NCBI GenBank assembly: GCA_016223135.1 | Contig: JACRPQ010000005.1 | Span: 112,873-176,872 of the forward strand | Length of the DNA: 64,000 bases | Origin: Chloroflexota bacterium | Lineage (GTDB): Bacteria; Chloroflexota; Anaerolineae; Anaerolineales; Villigracilaceae | Direction: 5' to 3' | In this document: piece by piece, positions 23,910-32,688 of the stretch | Layout: each line of letters starts with the position of its first letter | How positions within the stretch are numbered: position 1 is the stretch's first letter | Made by a program: the position numbers and the translations under genes | The notes under the pieces: generated by a model | What the model saw: only the letters and a program-made list of their open reading frames with translations | Databases searched by the model: none | Told to the model about the DNA's origin: nothing

Positions 23910-25670
23910 ATGGCATACGCATTGACACGTTGGAATCTCAGCGAACTTTTCCCATCCTTTGAAAGCCCCGAACTGCAAGCCGCATTCGACAACGTGGAGG
24001 AACAGGTCACCTCGTTCGAAGGGGTGCGGAACAAACTCAGCCCCGAAATGGATGCGGATACTTTCCTTGAAGTGGTGCGCGCCTCCGAAGCGACGACGCG
24101 CATTGTGAACAAGATTTACGCCTTTACCGGTTTGTCGTTCTCGTCCGACACGCAGGATCAAACAGCGCAGACTTACATGGCGCGCGTCCAGCAGTTTGCA
24201 GCGGAGATGCAGAACCGCACGCTCTTCTTCAGTCTGTGGTGGAAGGAACTGGACGAGGCGAACGCCCAGCGGCTGATGTCGGTTGCGGGCGATTATCGTT
24301 ATTATCTCGAAGCGATGCGCCATTTCAAGCCGCACACGCTGAGCGAGGCGGAAGAGAAAATCATCAACATCAAGGATGTGACCGGCGTGAGCGCGCTGGA
24401 GACTCTCTACGACGCCATCACCAACCGCTATGTATTCAAACTGCAGGTGAACGGCGAGACCAAAGAACTCACGCGCGGACAGTTGATGGCGTATGTGCAG
24501 GGAAGCGACCCTGACTTGCGCGCACAGGCGTATCAGGAGTTATACCGCGTGTACGGCAACGACGGTCCCATTCTTGGGCAGATGTATCAGACGCGAGCAC
24601 GCGACTGGTACAACGAAAACATCGGTCTGCGAAAGTTCTCCAGCCCCATGTCCGTCCGCAACCTGGCGAACGATGTCCCCGATGAGGCGGTGGATACTCT
24701 GCTGGAGGTCACGCGGCGGAACGTGGGCGTTTTTCAGCGCTATTTCAAAATCAAGGCGAAACTGCTCGGCATGGAAAGACTGCGCCGCTACGACATCTAT
24801 GCGCCTGTGGCAAAGTCGGATAAGAAGTTCGAGTACAACGCTGCGACGCAAATGGTCTTCGATTCATTCCGTTCGTTCGATCCGCAGATTGCGGAGATGG
24901 CGCAGCGCGTCTTCGATCAGGAACACGTGGACAGCGAGGTGCGCAAGGGCAAACGCGACGGCGCGTTTTGCTGGTCGGTGCTGCCGGATATGACTCCCTA
25001 TGTGTTGTTGAACTATCAGGGGCGCGCGCGGGATGTGGCAACGATGGCGCACGAACTGGGACATGCCATCCATGCGATGCTGGCTTCGCATCACAGCACG
25101 TTCACGTTCCACTCGTCTCTTCCCTTAGCCGAAACCGCATCCACCTTCGGCGAGATGATGCTCACCGAAAAACTGCTCGCCGAAGAAACCGACGAAGCGG
25201 TGCGCCGCGACATCCTCTTCAAGCAGATGGACGACGCTTACGCCACCATCATCCGCCAGGTCTATTTTGCGCTGTTCGAAAAACAGGCGCACGATATGAT
25301 CCAGAAGAACGCCTCGGTGGAGGATTTGTGCAAGGCATACCTGACAAACCTCAAAGAGCAGTTTGGCGAGGCGGTGGAGGTCAGCGACGAGTTCAAATGG
25401 GAGTGGGTGTCCATTCCGCACATCTATCACACGCCGTTTTATGTGTACGCGTATGCCTTCGGTCAACTGCTGGTGTTTTCGCTGTATCAGCAGTTCAAGG
25501 CGGAAGGCGACTCCTTCAAGCCGAAGTATCTCAAAATTCTTGCAGCAGGCGGTTCCGAAGCGCCGGCAAAGATTTTGGCAGAAGCAGGCGTGGACATCCG
25601 CTCGGCGGCATTCTGGCAGGGCGGCTTCGATGTGTTGAGCAGGATGGTGGAGGAGTTGGAAAGGTTGTAA
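23910..25670 (+). CDS. pepF: Oligoendopeptidase F (M3B metallopeptidase)
   Basis: The protein has 586 residues. The zinc motif HELGHAIHAM is at about 381-390, with the third ligand in the block FGEMMLTEKLL. Upstream, FCWSVLPDMTPYVLLNYQGRARDV and downstream ISIPHIYHTPFYVYAYAFGQL-like segments are standard for PepF. It degrades oligopeptides of roughly 7-17 residues in the cytoplasm. AAAGGAG lies about 10 nt before the ATG at 23910. An in-frame start ten codons earlier falls inside the palindromic element and was not used. Confidence 0.94.
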   Translation: MAYALTRWNLSELFPSFESPELQAAFDNVEEQVTSFEGVRNKLSPEMDADTFLEVVRASEATTRIVNKIYAFTGLSFSSDTQDQTAQTYMARVQQFAAEMQNRTLFFSLWWKELDEANAQRLMSVAGDYRYYLEAMRHFKPHTLSEAEEKIINIKDVTGVSALETLYDAITNRYVFKLQVNGETKELTRGQLMAYVQGSDPDLRAQAYQELYRVYGNDGPILGQMYQTRARDWYNENIGLRKFSSPMSVRNLANDVPDEAVDTLLEVTRRNVGVFQRYFKIKAKLLGMERLRRYDIYAPVAKSDKKFEYNAATQMVFDSFRSFDPQIAEMAQRVFDQEHVDSEVRKGKRDGAFCWSVLPDMTPYVLLNYQGRARDVATMAHELGHAIHAMLASHHSTFTFHSSLPLAETASTFGEMMLTEKLLAEETDEAVRRDILFKQMDDAYATIIRQVYFALFEKQAHDMIQKNASVEDLCKAYLTNLKEQFGEAVEVSDEFKWEWVSIPHIYHTPFYVYAYAFGQLLVFSLYQQFKAEGDSFKPKYLKILAAGGSEAPAKILAEAGVDIRSAAFWQGGFDVLSRMVEELERL

Positions 25671-25738
25671 GAGGAAGTTGGAAAGCGGAAAGTGGGAAGG
25701 CTGCAGGTGGACGGGCTGGCAGGCTCGTTCACCTGCTT

Positions 25739-26365
25739 TTATTGCCCCAAAAACAAGCGGCACATTTCTTCTGAGAATCCGGTGGTCGTTTTCTCGAATT
25801 CGATGACGGTGCGTTTGACGGCGGCGTGCATGGCGTAGTCGAATTTGAAGCCCTGGGCGGGGGAGTCGAGGTTCATCCAGGCGTGTGAGTCTTTGGGGAG
25901 GATGCGCAGGGAAAAGGCGCGGGTGCGGCGGAAGAAGTACAACAACTCGAAGGGATAGTACACCTTGCCGGAGCGAAGGTCCGGGCTGGCGAGCAGGCTG
26001 GGGTCCATGGGGGCAACTTCGGGCGGGGGAGGAGGCGTCTGCCCGTTGAAGGAGTCGAGCCACAGGGTGATGTAATTGCTGTGGGCGTAGAAGTCCTGCG
26101 CGGTGTGCAGGAATCTTCCAAACGCCTGCCAGGCAGGGGCTGCCTCGCCCGCTTTGAGCGACGAGACGACGAGCGCGCGCTGTTCCTCGATGTAAGCGTA
26201 GGACTTGTCGAAGGCGTTGTTGTCGAAGTGGTATTCGTCGTGACCGACCTGCCCGGCGAGGCGGTCTTGATTGATGTTTGCTTGAATGATGACCGACATG
26301 GCGCGCGGGCTGAAACGGTCGCCCAGCGACGCCAGCATGATTTCGATGTGATATTGGGTAAGCAT
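25739..26365 (-). CDS. HET-C/zinc phospholipase C-like protein
   Basis: The protein has 208 residues. The segments QVGHDEYHFDNNAF and FLHTAQDFYAHSNYITLWL carry the His/Asp pattern of the phospholipase C/P1 nuclease fold as found in HET-C proteins. No signal peptide is seen, unlike secreted phospholipases. Catalytic activity is unproven, and the Pro-rich insert TPPPPPEVAP is unusual. A minus-strand TATAAT (26377-26372) lies 6 nt before the ATG, indicating leaderless transcription from a 43-bp region shared with the divergent adenosyltransferase gene. Confidence 0.65.
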   Translation of the reverse strand: MLTQYHIEIMLASLGDRFSPRAMSVIIQANINQDRLAGQVGHDEYHFDNNAFDKSYAYIEEQRALVVSSLKAGEAAPAWQAFGRFLHTAQDFYAHSNYITLWLDSFNGQTPPPPPEVAPMDPSLLASPDLRSGKVYYPFELLYFFRRTRAFSLRILPKDSHAWMNLDSPAQGFKFDYAMHAAVKRTVIEFEKTTTGFSEEMCRLFLGQ

Positions 26366-26371
26366 TTGCCG

Positions 26372-26377
26372 ATTATA
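26372..26377 (-). promoter_or_regulatory. -10 box of the HET-C-like gene (leaderless)
   Basis: TATAAT on the minus strand ends 6 nt from the ATG. It lies 19 bp from the plus-strand TATAAT at 26397-26402 that serves the opposite gene. Confidence 0.6.
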
Positions 26378-26396
26378 CCCGCGCAGAACAGTGCGT

Positions 26397-26402
26397 TATA
26401 AT
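26397..26402 (+). promoter_or_regulatory. -10 box of the cobalamin adenosyltransferase gene (leaderless)
   Basis: TATAAT ends 6 nt before the ATG at 26409; no Shine-Dalgarno is present. Any -35 element must lie within or beyond the opposing promoter. Confidence 0.6.
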
Positions 26403-26408
26403 GCCGGC

Positions 26409-26951
26409 ATGACTTTTTATACTGCAAAAGGCGATGACGGGACGACAGGTTTGTTGGGCGAGGGACGCGTGATGAAGTACGACGCGCGCATCGAAGCCAT
26501 CGGGACGGTGGACGAATCGACCGCCGCCCTCGGGCTGGCGCGCGCTCAATGTCTGGATCCACGCTCGGGTCCCATCCTGCTCGAGGCGCAGCGCGACTTG
26601 TACAAACTGATGGCGGAGGTGGCGGCGACGCCCGAAAACGCCGAGAAGTTTCGCTTCATCGACTCGTCGCGCGTGAAGTGGCTCGAAGAGCAGACGGATG
26701 AATTAGCCAAAGTCGTGGAGATGCCCAAGGAATTCATCGTGCCGGGCGATTCGCTGGCTGGGGCGGCGCTTTCGCTGGCGCGGACGATCATCCGCCGCGC
26801 TGAACGCCGCGTGGTGGAGATGTATGATACTGAGGAACTCTCGAACCCCGATTTGCAACGCTATCTGAACCGCTTGTCGTCGCTGTGTTTCGTGCTGGAA
26901 CTGCTGGAGAATAAAGCGGCGGGGCACAAGACGACACTGGCGAAGGAATAG
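26409..26951 (+). CDS. Cob(I)yrinic acid a,c-diamide / cobalamin adenosyltransferase, PduO type
   Basis: The protein has 180 residues. It starts MTFYTAKGDDGTTGLLGEGRV, close to the ATP-binding KxGDxGxT pattern of PduO enzymes. It continues EAIGTVDESTAALGLARA, and ends with SLARTIIRRAERRVV and LQRYLNRLSSLCFVLELLE, the conserved RRAER and NRLSD-like helix (here NRLSS). It makes adenosylcobalamin from ATP and reduced cobalamin. The last position of the NRLSD motif is Ser rather than Asp, a minor departure. The start follows a leaderless-type promoter. Confidence 0.9.
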   Translation: MTFYTAKGDDGTTGLLGEGRVMKYDARIEAIGTVDESTAALGLARAQCLDPRSGPILLEAQRDLYKLMAEVAATPENAEKFRFIDSSRVKWLEEQTDELAKVVEMPKEFIVPGDSLAGAALSLARTIIRRAERRVVEMYDTEELSNPDLQRYLNRLSSLCFVLELLENKAAGHKTTLAKE

Positions 26952-27076
26952 ATTCCTTACCGCGAAGAGTGCAAAGCGCGTGAAGGTTTTTAAAGGATTT
27001 TCCTGGCGATCTTCGTGCGCTTGGCGTTTCAAAAAAATTCTCAGCAACACATAATTCCCGTGAGTAAAGGGTCTTT

Positions 27077-27775
27077 ATGACAGGCACATTCCTCAACATC
27101 GCAACCGTCCTCATTGGCGGGGTGATTGGCTTGATTTTCGGCGCGCGCATTCCGGAAAAATTGAAGGCAACCGTCATTTCAGGAATGGGTCTCTTCACGG
27201 CGGCGATGGGTCTGCAGATGTTTCTGAAGACGGAAAATCCGCTAATTGTGCTGGGCGCGCTGCTCATCGGCACCCTGCTCGGCGAATGGTGGCGTATTGA
27301 GGACGGTTTGCAAAATGTGGGGAAAGCGCTCGAACAGCGTTTCTCAAAAGCGGACGATGACGGCTCGAACAAGTTCGTGCGCGGCTTCCTGACCGCCTCG
27401 CTGTTGTTTTGTGTGGGACCGATGACCATCCTCGGCTCGATTCAGGACGGCTTGACGGGCGATTACAGCCTGCTGGCGGTCAAGTCGGTGCTGGATGGTT
27501 TCGCATCGCTGGCGTTCGCGTCCACGCTGGGGGTGGGGGTGATGTTCTCGACCCTCATCATCCTTGTCTATCAAGGAGGCATCAGCCTGCTGGCGGCGCA
27601 GTTGAATGCGATTGTCACCGCTTCGATGATGAACGAACTGACGGCGACGGGCGGCGTGATTTTGTTGGGGCTGGCAATCAGCAGTCTGTTGGAAATCAAG
27701 AAGATCCGCGTGGGGAATATGCTGCCGGGACTGTTGGTCGCGCCGCTGATTGTGTGGGTGCTGGGGGTGTTTTAG
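27077..27775 (+). CDS. DUF554-family membrane protein (YdfK/YqgA-like)
   Basis: The protein has 232 residues and six to seven hydrophobic helices. The order TGTFLNIATVLIGGVIGLIFG, FVRGFLTASLLFCVGPMTILGSIQDGLTGD, LLAVKSVLDGFASLAFAS and QGGISLLAAQL is diagnostic of DUF554. Function is unknown; transport of a small solute is often assumed. No clear Shine-Dalgarno is seen before the ATG. It is followed by a repeat-filled gap. Confidence 0.92.
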   Translation: MTGTFLNIATVLIGGVIGLIFGARIPEKLKATVISGMGLFTAAMGLQMFLKTENPLIVLGALLIGTLLGEWWRIEDGLQNVGKALEQRFSKADDDGSNKFVRGFLTASLLFCVGPMTILGSIQDGLTGDYSLLAVKSVLDGFASLAFASTLGVGVMFSTLIILVYQGGISLLAAQLNAIVTASMMNELTATGGVILLGLAISSLLEIKKIRVGNMLPGLLVAPLIVWVLGVF

Positions 27776-27837
27776 TATTACAGCGCAAAGTCCGACGCTA
27801 GAGAGCGTCTTTTAGAAAGTGGCTGAAAAGTCTTTGG

Positions 27838-28060
27838 AAACCACAGATAAACACAGATGAACACAGATGAACACAGATGAACACCAATTTGAGATGAACC
27901 ACCTCTTTTGGTCGCCCAAATCCTTTTTAACCTGAATTGGGGATAAGGCTTTTGAATCGTCCCGAAGGCTTTTGACGCAGCGGGTTTGAGAGCAGAATCA
28001 GCCTTCGGGACGCTTATCCCGAACTGACGTTTTTTTATCTGTGTTCATCTGCGATTGATT
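27838..28060. repeat. Inverted ACAGATGAACAC repeat arms around element A
   Basis: CCACAGATAAACACAGATGAACACAGATGAACACAG (split here over 27840-27875) is a tandem 12-bp-type unit. The opposite orientation, TATCTGTGTTCATCTGCG, appears at 28036-28053. Element A copy 3 lies between. The same arms flank the element at 7291-7475. Nothing coding is seen in the 351-bp gap. Confidence 0.65.
27929..28031. mobile_element. Repeat element A, copy 3 (103 bp, full length)
   Basis: It has the same length as copy 1 and differs by only a few bases (GAATTGGGGATAAGG instead of GAATTCGGGATAAGG near the left end; GGGTTTGAG in the loop). Flanking TTTT on both sides is compatible with a 4-bp target duplication, but the T-run makes this ambiguous. 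Its inner stem is intact. Confidence 0.8.
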
Positions 28061-28126
28061 TGAGTTTTCAAACACTCACTTACGCTGTGACGCAACAGCG
28101 TTAGAGAAAGCCAAGTACGCGCATTA

Positions 28127-30850
28127 TCAATCGGCAAACACATCCCATTTGCTGTTGATGAATGGCAGAGGGCGTGCGCCAAACCAGCCGAACCTATCCC
28201 AATAAAAACGGTTCCAGATGTTGACGCCGAAGGGGGCGCACTCGGCAAAGACGAATTCTTCAGGGAGCGTGTCGGCAATGGGACAGAGCGGCTGGTCAAC
28301 GTCAACGAGCGTTGGGGGGCGCAGGGCGCTTCCGCTCAGGGAGTTGCGCAAGCCGGGGGTGGGGAAGCAGTTTTCGTTCCAGTCATCCGCGCCGCCATTG
28401 TCGGGCAGTCGGCAGAACGCCTGGTCGGGAAAGTCCACAACGGAGTAGTTGTAGGCATCCGCCAACTGCCCATTCGGTTTGAGCAGACGGACGCCGTCGC
28501 CGCCATCGCTGAGGAGGAGCCCGGTTTGGCTTCCGTAGAAGACGACGCGCTCACCCGGCTTCAATGTGATGGCTGGCAGGGTGTAAGGCGACGAGCCGAT
28601 GTTGGCTTCGTCATCGAGGCGGTAACCGCTGAGGTTGACATTCACCACACCGTGATTGATGAGTTCGATGTATTCGTCGCCCTGGTTAATGAGACCGTCG
28701 TTGTTCCAGTCGCTGCCGGGGCGGGGGAGGAATTCGTTGATGGCAATCAGAGGCGGGGGAGGCGCCGGCGCCCGGGTAGGAGTACGCGTCGGTGTACGGA
28801 CAGGGGTGGGTGTGCGGGTGCGGGTGGGGGTGCGGGTTGGAGAAGGCGTAGCGGTGGGCGGCGGAGAATACGTGACCGTATTATCGGTGCTGGTGCTGGC
28901 AAGGTTGGTGTTGCCCACAAGATCAGTTACACGGTTTGCGGGAATGACCGGGCGTATGGTTCCCGGAACTGTTACCGTCGTGGCTGATACTGTAAATATC
29001 CTATTGTCACCTGAATTCGTAATTGTCCAAGTGATACCTGTGGCAGTTCCGGTCTGCGTAATGTCAGAGGGGGTGAAGACGCTGGCAAGGATGGGCTCGG
29101 AGAATACAACTGTAAAATTGATGGGAAGTGCAATGGCTGGGTCAGCTTGCCCACCTGCCTGATTGATGGTTACAGTGGGTTGGATAGTGTCTTGATAAGT
29201 TACTGAATTGTCTACTCCTCCGCTGGCGAGATTAAGATTTCCTGCTGAGTCTGCAACTCGTCCACTATCAATTACAGGGATTAATGTGCCATTTTGACCT
29301 ATGGAAATCGCAGACAAGGTGAAATTTTGGTTGTCGCCAGAGTTTGTGATGTTCCATGTGATAAAGTTTGCCGTACCGGTTTGGCGGATGTCACTGACAG
29401 AAAATGTACTTGCGTTTATGGGTTCCGAAAAGGTAACTGCAAATTGCACCGGCGGCATGCCGGTGGGATCTGCCTGACCAACTGCCTGTTCGATCATTAC
29501 CGACGGCGAAATATTGTCAACTATATAAGTCTCGTCAGTGGCTGGCTCAATAAGGGGGAGCGGATTTCCAAAAACATCCACAATGTCCTCGGACGGACTT
29601 AAATCCAATCCAACCACCCCGTTATAGGAAGGCAAACTTCCTCCTGAGACCATCACATCGTACACATCGCCGCTTACCGCAGTGACTGATAAGACGCCAG
29701 TCGCACCTGTTACAACAAAATCGGTGGGATCAACACCCATCACGGTCTCATTGAATGTAACGCGAAAGGTAAGTGTATCCGAGTTGGTAGCGGTGGATAC
29801 TGGGCTTTGACGTCGAATGGAGACAAAAGAAGGAGGGGCGCCGTTATCAATCATAATATTCTTATTGGCGCCAAGCGAGCCCGGCGAGCCCGGATTAGGC
29901 AGAATCAGAACGGCGTTTCCGACTGCCCCCACAATAGAACCGCCGTTCAATGTCAGAGCCGAAGCAGAGATGTAATCCAAATCGTTTGAAGCGTCACCCG
30001 ATGAAACGGTATAACGGAATGTGAGGGTATTGGTTCCGCTTCCAGAGAGGTAGGACGCCGCACGGTCGGTGACACCGGTTTCCAGTAAAAGGGTTGGATT
30101 GCCGGTAACATCCACCGCCGCACTAAACGAAACAGCCACATCAATGACATTTCCAGTGGTGTAAATGCCATCCGGATTAGGTGATGTAACGTTCGTTATT
30201 GTAATACACGCTACCGGTAAGCTGGCGGAATTTTGTGGATTGCTGGTTGTTTGGTTCCAGATAAAGTCAGCCTGGTTATTGTCTGTATCGTTGCAATTTC
30301 CCCCGCCTCCAGCTGTCTTTCGTTCGTAGCTCTGGTTTGCTGTCCCACTCAATGGAATGAGTGGGGTTCCCTCTTTGTATGCTGAACCTGCACTAAGCCC
30401 GACGGCGTCAATAATCGTGACACTGTCAGGAAGTGTAAGGGCAACGCCGCCGTCATCTGTAATGCCATTTGTATAGGTCAAATCGGGCAAAACGGCGCCG
30501 CTATATCCATTTGTGCTTGTGTTGGCAACAAGGTAGTATTGACCCGGTGCAAGAGAAGTTGAGGGCGGGATGGTTGCGCGGGTGCTTACAGAGCCGGCAC
30601 TGTTCGAGCCTCGAATCAACCACCCGCTAATATCAATAGGGGAACCGGTAGGGTTATACAATTCAATGAACTCATCGTTACCGCCGGCAGGTCCAAGAAA
30701 TCGGAATTCACTGATCACCACGCTGAAAACCACCTGCTGCTGCGGCGCGGCGCTGACCGGCGCGCGCACCGTCCCTGCCAGCGCGGTCAGCAAAGAGGCG
30801 AGGATAAATAAAAAGAAAAGGGAGCGGGCGAGGGAAAAGTGTCGCATCAT
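28127..30850 (-). CDS. Large secreted lamin-tail-domain surface protein
   Basis: The protein has 907 residues. A signal peptide (about 1-35, ends VSAAPQQQ) is followed by a lamin-tail domain (about 38-215; ISEFRFLGPAGGNDEFIELYNP). Next come several Ig-like modules. Two are close tandem copies of about 100 residues, opening with SPSVMIEQAVGQADP and QPTVTINQAGGQADP. Then comes a linker of PTRTPTRTRTPTP type and a second lamin-tail domain (about 730-870; INEFLPRPGSDWNNDG, GDEYIELINHG). The C-terminus has no sorting signal I recognise. It is probably a surface adhesin or matrix protein. No clear ribosome site precedes the ATGATG start. Confidence 0.85.
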   Translation of the reverse strand: MMRHFSLARSLFFLFILASLLTALAGTVRAPVSAAPQQQVVFSVVISEFRFLGPAGGNDEFIELYNPTGSPIDISGWLIRGSNSAGSVSTRATIPPSTSLAPGQYYLVANTSTNGYSGAVLPDLTYTNGITDDGGVALTLPDSVTIIDAVGLSAGSAYKEGTPLIPLSGTANQSYERKTAGGGGNCNDTDNNQADFIWNQTTSNPQNSASLPVACITITNVTSPNPDGIYTTGNVIDVAVSFSAAVDVTGNPTLLLETGVTDRAASYLSGSGTNTLTFRYTVSSGDASNDLDYISASALTLNGGSIVGAVGNAVLILPNPGSPGSLGANKNIMIDNGAPPSFVSIRRQSPVSTATNSDTLTFRVTFNETVMGVDPTDFVVTGATGVLSVTAVSGDVYDVMVSGGSLPSYNGVVGLDLSPSEDIVDVFGNPLPLIEPATDETYIVDNISPSVMIEQAVGQADPTGMPPVQFAVTFSEPINASTFSVSDIRQTGTANFITWNITNSGDNQNFTLSAISIGQNGTLIPVIDSGRVADSAGNLNLASGGVDNSVTYQDTIQPTVTINQAGGQADPAIALPINFTVVFSEPILASVFTPSDITQTGTATGITWTITNSGDNRIFTVSATTVTVPGTIRPVIPANRVTDLVGNTNLASTSTDNTVTYSPPPTATPSPTRTPTRTRTPTPVRTPTRTPTRAPAPPPPLIAINEFLPRPGSDWNNDGLINQGDEYIELINHGVVNVNLSGYRLDDEANIGSSPYTLPAITLKPGERVVFYGSQTGLLLSDGGDGVRLLKPNGQLADAYNYSVVDFPDQAFCRLPDNGGADDWNENCFPTPGLRNSLSGSALRPPTLVDVDQPLCPIADTLPEEFVFAECAPFGVNIWNRFYWDRFGWFGARPLPFINSKWDVFAD

Positions 30851-30966
30851 AAAGAAGCGGAACGCAGAGGTATCTGTGCGAGGGCGGGCAACCGTCCCTG
30901 CACAAGAGGCGGGAAGATGTTTCCATTATACGCCCCCTGCAGATGGAATGTCCAAGTACGGAAGGG

Positions 30967-31227
30967 CTAGCGCGGCTCGACGACGATCTTGATGGCGGTG
31001 CGCACCTTGTCCTCGATGGTCACGTCCGCAAATTCGGGGATGCAGACCACGTTCAGACCGTCGTTCTTCAGGTAGCCAATCGCCAGTACCAGCGCTTTGA
31101 TTGCCTGGTTGACGGCGCCAGCGCCAATCGCCTGCACTTCCGCCCGTTTGTGTTCACGGACGACACCTGCAATTGCCCCGGCAACAGCAGAGGTACGGGA
31201 GTTGGCAGAAACTTTGATCATCTCCAT
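30967..31227 (-). CDS. spoVS: Stage V sporulation protein S (SpoVS)
   Basis: The protein has 86 residues. MEMIKVSANSRTSAVAGAIAG, HKRAEVQAIGAGAVNQAIKAL and VCIPEFADVTIEDKVRTAIKI match SpoVS closely in length and order. SpoVS has an Alba-like fold and occurs in many non-sporulating bacteria, where its role is unclear. The start at 31227 has a GGGAGG site 5 nt upstream; the longer in-frame start has none. No other sporulation gene is in the window. Confidence 0.95.
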   Translation of the reverse strand: MEMIKVSANSRTSAVAGAIAGVVREHKRAEVQAIGAGAVNQAIKALVLAIGYLKNDGLNVVCIPEFADVTIEDKVRTAIKIVVEPR

Positions 31228-31451
31228 GGGAACCTCCCAACAACGAAAAAGGGGCTGTTTTAAGAGCATTGTACAGGATTTAGCCTTTCTATTCAAGCGG
31301 TTGGTGCTCAAACTTGGATGTGCGCGAGGCGCTCAAATCCCCACTGCCTCCGCCCGACCCCATCGTCCTTGGCGGCGGCGACTTGCCTTATAACATCTCC
31401 TGGCAGCCGATGCCATGAAACGCATCTCTCCCCGCTGGAGCCTGATTCCGT

Positions 31452-31457
31452 TAAAAT
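31452..31457 (+). promoter_or_regulatory. -10 box of the FmdB-like gene (leaderless)
   Basis: TAAAAT ends 6 nt before the ATG at 31464, with no Shine-Dalgarno between. Confidence 0.45.
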
Positions 31458-31463
31458 TGCCGC

Positions 31464-31841
31464 ATGCCCACCTATGACTTCATCTGCAACGACTGTCACC
31501 AGCGCTTCGAGGTGTTCCTGACCTTCGCCGAATACGGCAAAACGACCGTCAAATGTACGCTGTGCGGAAGCAAGAACGTCCGCAGGCGGTTGACGAAGGT
31601 ACGCATCGCCAAATCCGAAGAGAGCCGCATGGAGACAATGGCAGACGATTTCAGCGGCTTTGAAGGCTTGGAGGAAGACCCCCGCGCCATGGGCAGGATG
31701 ATGCGTAAACTGGGAAAGGAAATGGGCGAGGAGCTCCCACCCGAATTCGACGAGGTGGTTGACCGGCTGGAGAAGGGTCAAAGCCCCGAGGAAATCGAAA
31801 AAGAGGTTCCCAGCCTGAGCGGAGATTCAAGCGAAGAGTAA
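31464..31841 (+). CDS. FmdB-family zinc-ribbon protein
   Basis: The protein has 125 residues. The opening MPTYDFICNDCHQRFEVF and the second knuckle VKCTLCGSKNVRRRLTKV form a CxxC-CxxC zinc ribbon of the FmdB (putative regulatory protein) family. The remaining 75 residues are acidic and helical, with EEDPRAMGRMMRKLGKEMGEELPPEF, a tail common in Chloroflexota members. Function unknown. It appears to start from a leaderless promoter, and a bidirectional terminator follows. Confidence 0.92.
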   Translation: MPTYDFICNDCHQRFEVFLTFAEYGKTTVKCTLCGSKNVRRRLTKVRIAKSEESRMETMADDFSGFEGLEEDPRAMGRMMRKLGKEMGEELPPEFDEVVDRLEKGQSPEEIEKEVPSLSGDSSEE

Positions 31842-31863
31842 AGCAGAGCAGGATTCAGGTCCA

Positions 31864-31898
31864 AAAAAGAACCGCCCTTTCTGCAAAGGGCGGTTTCT
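31864..31898. terminator. Bidirectional intrinsic terminator
   Basis: AACCGCCCTTT (31870-31880) pairs with AAAGGGCGGTT (31885-31895) over a 4-nt loop. On the minus strand a run of six T follows (terminating the 31904-32578 gene); on the plus strand TTTCTGTT follows. Confidence 0.85.
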
Positions 31899-31903
31899 GT
31901 TGC

Positions 31904-32578
31904 TTACTCTTCCTTGCCGGCTACAATGTTTTCCACCTGTTTGGCAGTATCTTTGAGATTGCGGACGCGCCCGAGCATGTCGTGCCAGAAGGAACTGCCG
32001 GCGCTTGCCGCCAGCCCGGTGATGACCGTCCCGCCAATTTGCCCGGCCGGGGTGGAGAGCGCTGCCGCCACTTGCGGGGAAAAGAACGAGCCGAGGATAT
32101 CGAACGTGTTGATTTGCAGGACAAAGGCAATGACGATGCCAATCGCCGCCGAAAGCGTGCGTAAAATTGTGATGCGTTGTTTTGTGCTGGAGGCATAGCG
32201 TTCGCGCAAAATCGCCAGTTTGATGGCGGCTTCCTTGCGGGCAATGTTGACCTGTTCCTCCACCCCCAGTTCCTCCAGCGTCTTGACTGCACTGTCAGCC
32301 ACATTCTTTGCCATGCGGTTCAATTCTGCCAGATCCAGGCGGGTCTTTTCGGCGACCGTCTGAATGGCAACCACTTTCGCCGCCTCGCCCGAACCTTCCG
32401 GCAGCCACTCCTGCACCGACCTCACCACGTCATCGGGGTTGACCTGCTTTTGCAAGCCCTTAAAAAATGAAAACGGCTCAAGCAGGGTTTCCACACTGAC
32501 CGACAAAACCAGCAGGATCGAAAAATACGCGCCCAACACGCCAAGAACTGCCGAGATGTTATTGATATCGAATGTCAT
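31904..32578 (-). CDS. Membrane protein of unknown function with coiled-coil middle
   Basis: The protein has 224 residues. An N-terminal helix lies at about 8-32 (VLGVLGAYFSILLVLSVSVETLL). A charged, helix-rich middle (about 40-130) includes VAEKTRLDLAELNRMAKNVADSAVK. A second helix pair lies at about 138-185 (LSAAIGIVIAFVLQINTFDILG). A tail DTAKQVENIVAG ends it. I do not recognise the family. GAGGAG precedes the ATG, and the gene has its own terminator, so it is probably monocistronic. Confidence 0.75.
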   Translation of the reverse strand: MTFDINNISAVLGVLGAYFSILLVLSVSVETLLEPFSFFKGLQKQVNPDDVVRSVQEWLPEGSGEAAKVVAIQTVAEKTRLDLAELNRMAKNVADSAVKTLEELGVEEQVNIARKEAAIKLAILRERYASSTKQRITILRTLSAAIGIVIAFVLQINTFDILGSFFSPQVAAALSTPAGQIGGTVITGLAASAGSSFWHDMLGRVRNLKDTAKQVENIVAGKEE

Positions 32579-32688
32579 GGGGATTCTCCTCTGTAAGAAT
32601 TGGCTGGAGGATAGTATATCATTTTCACATATCGCGGACGATTCCCTGCTTCTTTCCTACGGGAGGCTTGTTTCGTCCTCTTTGAATT

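Noticed and set aside
28080..28126. Terminator of the lamin-tail protein gene
   Set aside because: A small ACGCTG/CAGCGT hairpin exists, but no T-run follows on the minus strand.
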